Assembly (NCBI GenBank): GCA_002104905.1 | Contig: MCFE01000196.1 | Location: forward strand, 1 to 64,000 | Direction: 5' to 3' | Length of the DNA stretch: 64,000 bases | Source: Basidiobolus meristosporus CBS 931.73 | Lineage: Eukaryota > Basidiobolomycota > Basidiobolomycetes > Basidiobolales > Basidiobolaceae | Part shown: piece by piece, positions 54,141 through 64,000 of the stretch | Numbering within the stretch: position 1 is the first letter of the stretch | Layout: each line of letters opens with the position of its first letter | The notes under the pieces: model-generated | Database searches by the model: none | What the model saw: only the letters and a program-made list of their open reading frames with translations | Told to the model about the DNA's origin: nothing | Program-made: the position numbers and the translations under genes

Positions 54141-56380
54141 TGTGTTGGTACCATTAAATAACTGTTGAGACTAAGAGGTATTGATGCAGTGCAGAAACCA
54201 TGTAAAGATCATTGAAAAAATTGATCCTCAGATTTTATAAAAATTTAATCAAAACTTCTATCATAATATGCATAAGTAACTTTGACTGATTCCCTGCCTA
54301 TGATTGCACTTTCTGATCCTGGACACTCAAACATCTCCTATGCTTGTGTGCATTTGTAGTTGATTGCCGCTTTTCCACGTTCCTTACTCTTAATTCAACC
54401 AATCCACTTACTTTTCATGCATGAAAACCATTTGATTTCCATTTAAACTGCTGTTGTAACTTAATTGCTAAGGGTACTGAAGTATACAGGTTCTTATGCA
54501 CAAAAATATAGTTAAGCTCAGCTTTGCGCTTCTCAAGTAACTCCATTAAGATAAACCACTAATCAAATGTATCTGATGCATTCTTATGAACTGCAGCTTA
54601 CATGTTCAAGTCATATTATTGTTTAGTAAAATCAATTAGTATTATATTTAGGCTATATTTATATCAGTATGACCTATGTAGTTGGTAGTAATAGACAGCA
54701 GATGAATCAGCAGATCCTTAACAGACATAAATTGATATAGCAAGAATGATCTGATTGAGTGATGATGATGCATTCAGATGATTCATCAACCCAGCCTATA
54801 TTAGGCAATACAATCAGCCATATATTAATCTTCTGAGACCCCAATAAAGAACGGTGTAAGTGTAAGTCAATACAAGACTAGCTATACTCCCTATTCCTCT
54901 ACAGATCATATACAATGACTTTTAGCAGTAATGCCCTTTTTTCATGACATTAGTAGGAGCCCCATGGCTTTGTGCCATTGTTGATTTGCTGGTTCCCAAA
55001 TATCCAGGTTTTTGGCTGACTCCCAGACTTGCAATAAGTCCCTACAATATTCCAGTGAGTTTTTATTACAATTGCTTCTGAAAAAGTGCTGGAACCTCTT
55101 GGTGTGCTTAGTAATGGTGTGCCAATTAATGTTCCATGATTCCACAGTAGATATGATGATAATCTTCTAACTTCTTGATGCTTGAACTCTGTATATCTGT
55201 GGTATTCATACCTTAGCAACAATGGAAGATGTGCAGGCTGTAGTAGATGAATTTCCTTTCTTTGCAAACTCATCTACCTCACTGAAGTATAGCTCAACCA
55301 GCTAAGCTTCCAGCTGTTGAGAAAATAGCTGTTATCATATTGGTAATACTTCCAGGCTATTGTGGGATTCAGTCAGTCCTGGGCTGACAGAGTTAACTGG
55401 TGAAAGCTGCAGCCTTTCTAATGCTTCCCTCTCTCTGGCTGGTGTAGACCTACTTCCCTCTGCCTTGACCTTAATCACTGACAGTCTGTTCACTTCTTCT
55501 CCAAAAGATTCATTACTCTAAAAGTATCACTTGCTCATCCTGTATCAAGATATTAGCCCAATTTCTCTAGGCCTTTGCATCTATGCTACATGTCTTGGCT
55601 TCAAGCCTTCAGCATCATTTGTTGGTGGAAGGAAGAGCAGCTGATGACCAAGGTTATTATGTATGCTAGTTGGCCTAGTCTACCCCTAGAAAGAATGTTA
55701 GCCTAGTTACTAATAAGCTTGCTTTGGAGAAAGGGAGGGTTGTAACTGTTGTGGAGGTTAGAGTCCAGCTAATATTATGCATGTATTCTGCCAGCCTTTT
55801 CTTAATATTTTTCTTAAGGGTAGGTGCATTTTCTGAAATATAAGACTTTTATGAGCTAATATGGATAATGACAATGAGTAATACAAGAGTGCATTGTTCT
55901 CAAGAGTGAAGCTGTTTGCCCCATGGCTAGGTATACTTCCAATCAACATTGTGTAAGCAGGGACAATGACCATGTGGCTGTTGTAGCAAGCTTTTGAGCC
56001 ATGGAGCATGCAGAGAGCATGGATGCTATTACAATGATCATGAACAGTGTTGTGTTACACATGTCATATTGAAGCACTCATTGGTAACCACTATACCAAC
56101 CTTTTTGTTGCTGGCCACCTGATACCTCAATAATAACACATAGCTGCACTTGTCACCTTTAGCAAACTGATTTATGTTAGTTTGTGATGCTTTTTGGCTA
56201 ACCTCAGCATTCAGAATATGGCCTGCAGAGAGATGGCTGTATGGAAGATGGCCCACTGAAAAGTTTTAATCCCCGCTCCCCTCATAATATTATCAATCAT
56301 GTGACAGGCAAGATGCCAGCATGCAATAAGGCATCACCTGTAGAAAAAGACACCAAGGATTCATTGTGACAAATCATGAC
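54141..56380. other. AT-rich stretch, likely transposon debris
   Basis: Open frames of 65-110 codons occur on the minus strand (54942-55273, 55758-56009, 56038-56256). I recognise no domain in them. The sequence looks like the other decayed DNA in this block. Confidence 0.3.
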
Positions 56381-56382
56381 AT

Positions 56383-56600
56383 AAAAGTTCCAGAGGAATA
56401 GGGAGTTCAGCCAGAGTTGTATTTGCTAAAACTTGAATTAATCATTATAGGGGTTCAGGCAGCTTACTAAATACTTTTTGCTAGATTAATTGCTGACTAA
56501 TTATATATCTTCAGGTAGGTTATAGCTGTTGACCCCTTTGATTGCATTCTTCTCACCCAATTAGATCTGACTTGATATACCTATTTCTTGATATGGCATG
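56383..56600. repeat. Gypsy LTR fragment
   Basis: Recognised by AGAGGAATAGGGAGTT and GCTGACTAATT words shared with the LTRs at 52086, 58503, 60420 and 62901. Confidence 0.55.
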
Positions 56601-56739
56601 CGGAGTGATTGATACAAAGAAGAAGGCTCACCAATGGATTGTGAGCCTATCTCCCCTAATAGCAGCACCCTGTATGGGATCAGCAAACTCCTAACATGAA
56701 ATGAGTCAACACCCTTATAAAAAAGCATCAATGATGCAT

Positions 56740-58060
56740 CACAGACCCAAGTGAGCCCAGTAACCCATATCCAGGTTGATGATGTAGTGTTATGGCTAGA
56801 GAAATGGCATGTTTCCGCTAATGTCAGTTATGGGAAGATTGCAGATTAACTGCTACCTCTTTGCAAGATTACTCCAGGATACATATAACCATGTACTTGG
56901 TACAAATGAAGATAGTTAACTGTGTTCATTGCTTGAAGAAATTGGTATGTTATTCAGCTCAATAATAGAAAATATCATTATGGCAGAGCATATATTATTA
57001 TCTGCATAGGAAATGCCCCAGCTGTTGGCAACATTGCTGGCTTTCTGATCACCATGGATGGTATTGCTGTCAAATCTGTGAGATCCAGCAGGTTCACTCA
57101 TTAACTTATGTGCACTATTATTACCCAAACTCCAATGCTAACAGCATCAAGTCAGTATTCATTTGCAGCAAAGAAAATGGCAAGCTCTAAGTTATTGCCC
57201 AAGATATGGAATTTATAAAATACCTTGGATGGCAAAGATGGTGGGGATCTGTTGGAGCAAAACTTTCAACTGGGAGCAGTGCATTTGCTCTTTGACAATA
57301 TCTCTATAGCAATAATAAAGTTGTACACTGCGCATGATTAGTTTAATGAACCCTTTGAGATACAAGATAAATTTGAGAGAATTGACAAGTTATCACAGAG
57401 TATTGGCCACATGAAGTATTTTGCTTAAGCTGTGATCAAGGTTCATAGTCATATCCACCAATACAAATGTAAGGACTAGATGAACTCAAGCTGTATTTAT
57501 ACAAGTGGGTTTCTAATGTAAGTTCCACCCAGAGTACATTGGAAGCATTGGGAGTTGCATGATGGCATTGTAGAGATACTTGTCTAGCAGCAGGCTGCAA
57601 TGTCAATGTGTTACATCTACAGCTTTTAACCAAGGGGTTTGTGACATTTTGAGAGGGTATATTACAAGCATATTGTTGACTATCTAGATCTCTGTTACTC
57701 CTGCAATCATTATATGCCCCATCTTGCCTGGTGTGTGATTAATATTGGGCCTTGCTTCACATTCTGGGGGCTTGCTGTGGAGCATATTTGTGGGGAGATA
57801 GGAAGACATGTATAGTCACCGGTACTACTGCATCCCAATCACATCACAAATATCACCTTGATGTCCATCGTAAATGTGATGAGTAGTTACATGGAAGCCA
57901 GCCAGGAAGAGTTAGACAGTACTGATGGCAGATGTGCACATGGAGACACCTATGCCTTTGGCATTAAGAAGTTAGGAAGCCCTAATGCACTGGCAATCAG
58001 TAACTTAAGGCAACATTGAGTGGAATACAACAAGCAACCAACTTTGCTAGGAAAACCTTG
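56740..58060 (+). pseudogene. Tnp2-type DNA transposase relic, copy 2
   Basis: A plus-strand sibling of 45776-46951. IGNAPAVGNIAGF (near 57010) matches IGDTPAISKIAGF of copy 1. VEHICGEIGRHV (near 57780) and GRCAHGDTYAFGIKKLGSPN (near 57920) match MEQMCGEIGRQV and the CAHGDTYAYGIKKL segment. Several stops interrupt it. Confidence 0.6.
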
Positions 58061-58502
58061 ACAAAGTAGGCCTTGAGCTCCTGATGGCCCTATGGTATGA
58101 CAACCCTGAGGTGATGGTGTGCTGGACCTCCTGCAGCCTCTTGACTATCAGTCCACTCTTGATGACTCCCAGCTGCTTCATGGATCATCAGCAACTTTTA
58201 TTATTAGGCTGTGATATCATTATCAAATTCAATCCCTCCCATGCTGTGATGGGTTTAACTAGGAGCTTTTTCTTGTGGCTTTGATGTTGCACTTCAAAGA
58301 CAATATTGAGCTTCTGTAGTGTCACCTTGAGAAATGACTCAATTCTGGTAAGTGATATTGAGCTACATTTGTTCCATTACTGCTGCAAAGATGCTGCATT
58401 GCCTACCAGAGATATTGGTTGCTCTACCCAAAAGATCTGCAAATCATTGCTCAGAACTATTTCCTGATATCTTTGTGCCATTGCATCTATCCTATTTGCC
58501 AT

Positions 58503-61500
58503 TGTTACATGTCTTGGTATAAGAGTTGTGGAGTAATTGGGAGTTTAGCTAGTATTGTCTTCACTAAACCTGAACTGATTTTTATTGAGGTTCCAGCAGC
58601 TCCTTATATACATTTTTACCGGATCAATTGCTGACTACTTGTATTTCCTAACATAGGTTGTGGCTGATGACTCATTTGATTGCATCATCATCACCCAATT
58701 GGATCCTACTTAGTATATCTATTCTTATCTGATAAGGATCTGTTGATTCATCTGCTGACTGATGCTACTGATTTGATAGATAACACTGATATACTGGTAG
58801 GCTCAACATATAGCAAGTTGATTTGACTAAAAACTGATCTAACTTAAACATTCAAGCAGTATATCATAACATTCTCCCCTACTAAAGTTGAGAGGGTTCT
58901 CCTGAATCTCTTTTCTTGTGATACCAATATCTTGATGGTTCAGTATTATCAGCAAGTCTTGAAAGCTTGAGTCTGTCCCTTTGCACTAAGTAAAATGGTA
59001 ATTGTTGGGTGGTGTGTGTACCTTAATTTTGCATGCAAAAAGTGCTTGCTCTATATACTCATCCCATCTACTGACAACTCCATTTGCATACTTGGTCAGC
59101 ATTTTCCTATAAAAAGCCATTACACTGCTCAGTGACTCCATTAGTTCTAAGGCAATATGCCGAGGTCTTCATGTGTCTGATATGCTGCATTTCCAGATAA
59201 GCTTCCAATGTCTTTGCCACAAAGTATGCTCCTCTATTGGACAAAATCTCTACAGGGCATCCAAACTTCATAATGATCTCATGGTAGATAAAACTTGCAA
59301 CTTCTTGTTCACTGGCCACAAGTACTGCTTTATCCACTGGACATTTTGTGGCATGGTTAATTGCAACTGGGATCCAACAGTTGTATTTTCTAGTAGTTGC
59401 CAGTCTTCCAGTAAAGTTGATTCACCATCTTTGAAATGGTTTTACTGGCTCCAAAGAAAAGAGTTTGGCAACTTTCTGTGGTTGGCTTTGGATGGTCTGG
59501 CAATTTGGGCAGGTTTTCACTGGTTTCTCAATGTCTTGTCTCATTCTGAGCCTCCATGCTCTGGCTTTCACAAGGCCATAGGTTCCTTCAGTTCCAAGAT
59601 GTCCATATCCATTGTGTGGCATATGTATTAATTCCAGGTGAGCAACATAAGGGCAATAAGCAACAGGGCTTCCATCCACAATTTTGTAGAGTGTTTCATC
59701 CTGTACTACAAAATTGCTGGCTTCATCCTTGACTATCTTCTTGATATTGTAGTCCACCTCATTAGGAATAGCTTGGTCCTCCAAGTCCTTGGGTAATAGG
59801 CTAGGCTAATCTGATTCATGCACCAAGTTAAGTTGTGCAACTTGTTCTAATCTTGATAAGGCATCAGCAACTGTGTTGCTTTTCCCAGGGCAGTAGACAA
59901 TCTCCAAATCAAATTGCTGAATATATTCACTTCATATTGTCACTCATATAGAGAGTACCTTCTGTTGAGCAGTCTTCATAGTGTATTTGACTCCTTCAAT
60001 ATAGCATCATCATGTCATCAAGCAGTGTATTATAGAAAACATCTCCTTCTCATGCACTGGATAGTTTTGTTCAGCTGAGCTCAGTGTTATTACACTTATA
60101 GGTATTCTTGTTCTTGAGGATATCAGCTAAAGGGGCTGTAATACTTGCAAAGGACTTGACAAATCTCCAGTGATAGGAAACTATTCCAAGAATTAATCTG
60201 AGTTCTGATATGCTATGAGGCTGCTTCAGATTCTTGACAACTTCAACCTTCTTAGGGTCTGAGTTCACTCCTGCACTAGTCACTATGTGTTGCAGATATT
60301 CAACATCTTCTTTGACAAATTTACACTTGACTATCTTACCATATAGTGGGTTCTCTCTTAGCTTCTTCAAGACCTTTTCAATGTGCACCACATGACCCTC
60401 TTCTGTCATGCTTTACAGCTGTTACATGTCTTGATATAAGAGTTGTAGTAGAATAAGGAGTTTAGCTAGTATTGTATTCACTAAAGCCTTTACTGATCTT
60501 TATTGAAGTTCCAGCAGCTCCTTATATACATTGTGCCAGATCAATTGCTGACTAATTGTATTTCCTAATGTACGTTGTGGCTGATGACTCATTTGATTTC
60601 ATCATCATCACCCAATAAGATCCTACTTAATATATCTATTTCTGTCTGATAAGGATCTGCTAATTCATTTGCTGACTAATGCTACTGATTTGATAGATAA
60701 TACTGATATACTGATAACCTAAACAGATACTAATTGATCTGACTAAAAACTGATCTAACTTAAACATTCAAGCAGCAGATTATAACATAGCAGTATGTCA
60801 TCTGGGTAGATTATCACAAACTTGTCTTAGTATTTCTGGAAGACAGTCTGCATCAGGGTCATGAATGTTGCAGGGGCATTGGTGAGGCCAAAGCTCATAA
60901 CTAAGTACTTGTAACACTCATATATATTCCTGAATGCCATCTTAGGGATGTCTTATGGCTTCACCCTAATCTGGTTGTATCCTGACAAGAGGCCAACCTT
61001 GCTGAAAATAGTGGCACCATTGAGTTGGTCCAGAAGCTCATCAATCCAAGGTTTGGGATACTTATTCTTCATGGTAGCTGAGATGAGGGCTATGTAGTCA
61101 ATGCACATCCTAAGTGCTCCATCCATCTTCTTCACAAAAAGTTAAGGTGCTTCCCAAGGTGGTTTGCTGCGTCTGATATATCCTTGCCCCAATAACTGAT
61201 CTATTTGTCCATTTATCTCTTCCAAATCCAATGGGCGCATTCTGTAAGGTGTTTTACTCACTGGAGGGCTATCACATGTGTCAATGGCATGATCCACATC
61301 TCTGACTGGCAGTAGGCTTACAAGCTCATCTGGATAAATGTCTGAGTTTTACTTTAAAAGATTGTGGACTTTCTGGGGTATAGGAGTAGACAAATCCTTT
61401 GGTAATACTGCCATGAGGAACATCTGGGTGTCTTTTCTAATTGCTCTACAGAACTGTGTCTTGCTAAGTTCACTTGTTTCACACATACTAAATTGACCAA

Positions 61501-63265
61501 GTTGAAATCCGGTCTGGCAGGTAATTGCTCATAGACCTTGTTATCCTTCTGGATCTGAGTAGCATGGGTTCTCCAGTTGATTGGTGGATTACAATAAAAT
61601 AGCCTGGTTTTTTCAAGTACAAGTTCAAGCTTGCAGCTCCCAAATATGCAGGCTCAGAGGTCTTCTTCATAATCATTTATCATCATCCTTACTGGCTGAG
61701 TAACATGGTTTATTATGTGAGAGTTTCCATCAGCTGTAGTGACTGGAGTTGAGTTGAAGGGTTCTAAGTTTATTCCAGCTCTGAAAGCAAATTGCTCCAA
61801 CATGTACTCATGCAATGCTCCTGAGTCAGTCATGATCTTGGCAGGTACTCTATTGCTTACTCTATTCAAGTATAATAGCTTTCCTGAGTTTGAGGCTATC
61901 TGGGATAGATATTCTTCTGTCATATGGAAGGTGAGCTCTGAGTCTTCTTCAAGCTCATCCTCCATGTTACTATGCTCAAGGGCTTTAACATGGTTGAAGG
62001 TTCTTGATGGCTGGTGTCCATTTCTTCTCTGAAGGTAATACTTTGCAATATGTCCCTGCTGGTGGCAATTGAGGCAAAGTCCTTTCTTCCTACATTCTTC
62101 TGAGGTACAATTCTTCTGCATATCATCTATTTCCCTTGGCACTGCTTCTGATTGTCTTGTTTCATAAGGATTGTACACTCTGTGATGAGTCATTGTAGGC
62201 TTACCAACTCCAAATATAGTTGGGTCTTAGTCAATGCCTATTGTCATGGCTTCTTCAATAGTCTGGGGTCTTCAATAGTTCACTTCCTTGCAAGTTCTTT
62301 CTTTTGACTCACCAATAAAGTATTCTACTTGATCCAGGGGGTTCATTCTTTCAATTGGTTTAAGTAGACATCTATATTTGTAGATGTACTCTTGAACCAT
62401 TCCTTTCTGCTGGAATGTCTTCAGCTTTCTTTGTAGTAGTGTTTGCTGGCATGGAGGTTTGAAAGCATCCTGATTTCTGACACAAACTCATCACAGGCTG
62501 AGATTGCAGAGCATCCCATCATGGTGGCTGACCAGATCTTCTTGTGGTGCCACTGTTAAGCTGCATCTGCCAGTTTAGAGGCTGCATAATATCACTTACT
62601 TTCTGGAGCAATTCCCTTGGCCTTGAAAGCTTCTTTAATCTGGAAGAGCCAAGTTCCCAGGTTTTCATTGACTCTACCATGGTACCGGTTAACCTTCACA
62701 CTAAAGCTACTCTTGACAGGGTTTTGCTGGCTTTGGGCCATGGTAGCTGTCCCTTGTTGCTGCTGGCTAAGGATCTGGAGTAACTGTTGCTGTTGGGCCA
62801 GGATTTGCTGCATAGCATTCTTCCATTCTAGAATTTTGGACATCTTGAGGGAGGCTTCTTCTGTAGTTGGGAGGGAGGATTATGTAATTGCTGCCACCAA
62901 TGTTACAAGTCTTGGCATAAGAGTTGTAGAGGAATAGGGAGTTTAGCTAGTATTGTATTCACTAAAGCTTGAACTGATTTTTACTGAGGTTCCAGCAGCT
63001 CCTTATATACATTATTTCCAGATCAATTGCTGACTGATTGTACTTCCTAATATAGGTTGTGGCTAATGACTCATTGGATAGCATTATCATCACCCAATCA
63101 GATCCTACTTAATATATCTATTCCTGTCTGAGAAGGATCTGCTGATTCATCTGCTGCTAAAGTTACTGATTTGATAGATTACACTGATATACTGATAGGA
63201 TAAACATATAACTAATTGATCTGACTACAAACTGATCAAACTCAAACATTCAAGCGGTAGAACCT
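58503..63265 (-). mobile_element. Ty3/gypsy retrotransposon relic 3, most complete
   Basis: The 3' LTR is at 58503-58871 and the 5' LTR at 62901 to about 63265. Reading right to left on the minus strand: gag start (62592-62843, MSKILEWKNAMQQIL, Gln-rich), CCHC knuckle (near 62080, CLNCHQQGHIAKYY), aspartic protease (near 61830, PAKIMTDSGALHEYML), RT (60953-61135, [12 protein letters not shown] and [14 protein letters not shown]), RT end (60071-60409), integrase zinc finger (59422-59784, HNGYGHLGTEGTYGLV and CPNCQ) and integrase core (59107-59337). Frames are broken in several places and part of RT and RNase H is lost. A solo LTR is nested at 60420-60787. Confidence 0.75.
60420..60787 (-). repeat. 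Solo gypsy LTR nested in relic 3
   Basis: A 368-bp LTR from TGTTACATGTC to ATAACA. It interrupts the RT region of relic 3 and belongs to the same LTR family as its host. Confidence 0.7.
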
Positions 63266-63269
63266 TTCA

Positions 63270-64000
63270 CCATTGCACCTAATTGCCCCACAATAAATTA
63301 GTGTGAGCTGTCAGGAAACTTGTCAACTCTGGCAGTGGTGATGGTATGAAAGCCATTTAATGATCATTTGCTGGTCTTTTATCAGGCATAATGCATTTGC
63401 TACACACTCATCTCTCCAAGTACTTTTGGAAGCCTGCACCTTCACTGAGATTCTGAATTGACTACTTGACTAAGTGCCTGAAGAGTGCATATTATTATTG
63501 TCACAATCTCCTGACATCTTTGATGTATCATGATCCGGTTAAATCAAATTGGTGAAATAACCCTGGTTCATTCTATAAAGTTGTACTCCATTCTCATAAC
63601 TTCTTGAGAGCTCCAATCCAGCATTACACAATGGAATATTATATTGAAGCATCCTATTTAAGTATATATAGCTTTATTCCATATATAGTAGTGGCATAAC
63701 ATATGACCTGGTCACATGATCAGCTGACACCTGCCATATCCCCATGTGATGTTCAACTCTGTTCTTTGGTGTATTTCATAACATCATCATTGCCAATATT
63801 AGCAAGTATGCGGTTAGCTCATACCAAAGTTCTAATGAGCCAATAAGTTAGATGCAGTGGCTGATACAATAGATTGGATGGCCCAGAGAAATCCGGAAGT
63901 AGTCTTGAGACAGGATGAATGGATAACACATTTAGAGCATTCAATATCCCAGGTAGAGAATGCAGTATCTTAAATGCAAAGAAGGTACTCAAGTAGTTAA
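63270..64000. other. AT-rich flank, no feature seen
   Basis: No open frame, LTR or transposase signature was recognised after the gypsy 5' LTR. Confidence 0.3.

Overview
The window reads as nuclear DNA of a filamentous fungus. Introns are few and short (57-68 nt where they can be placed), with GT/AG ends. Genes sit far apart and carry TATA-type promoters. Fungal families include sugar porters, a secreted FAD oxidase, an RRM-RGG-RRM protein and 7TM-RGS receptors. Ty1/copia, Ty3/gypsy and Tnp2-type elements fill the right third. The mix (7TM-RGS receptors, WRKY-like zinc finger, pacifastin-like inhibitor, few introns) suggests an early-diverging lineage such as Basidiobolus-type Zoopagomycota. 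That placement is an inference with low confidence.

Region 1 (1-15.8 kb) is a segmentally duplicated block. It holds three minus-strand copies of a 480-aa GLUT-like sugar transporter (2463-3905, 7082-8525, 14178-15620). The start of the window looks like the promoter of a fourth copy lying just outside. Two duplicated segments carry a gene for a zinc-finger protein whose C-terminus looks like a WRKY/GCM1-type domain. One copy is complete (12181-13207, three exons) and one is a relic that lost both its start and its zinc finger (about 1311-1880). Between transporter copies 1 and 2 lies a broken berberine-bridge-type FAD oxidase (5206-6919).

Region 2 (16.2-18.1 kb) is a GC-richer island of unknown nature with a short telomere-like hexamer run. 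Region 3 (18.6-22.4 kb) is a decayed copia element on the minus strand, with a 734-bp fold-back element nested in it.

Region 4 (23-28 kb) holds single-copy genes: a small secreted protein (23194-23631), a secreted LPMO-like protein with an N-terminal His (24376-25169), a modular Cys-rich secreted protein on the minus strand (about 25298-26390, possibly decaying), and an Sbp1-like RRM-RGG-RRM protein (26882-27961, minus).

Region 5 (28.5-39.5 kb) is an array of six near-identical intronless 7TM-RGS genes, five on the minus strand and one on the plus strand. Three look intact (28497-29783, 36222-37508, 38154-39440). The other three differ by single-base indels that could be biological or could be assembly errors. 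A two-exon secreted protein with a pacifastin-like inhibitor signature follows (40033-40554).

Region 6 (41-64 kb) is almost entirely transposon debris: two copia LTRs with remnant coding sequence, two Tnp2-type transposase relics, three gypsy relics on the minus strand, a second member of the fold-back/MITE family, and nested insertions. No host gene could be supported there. The block from 1 to 40 kb seems to be an accessory nutrient-uptake, secretion and signalling neighbourhood grown by tandem duplication and bounded by a transposon-rich block.
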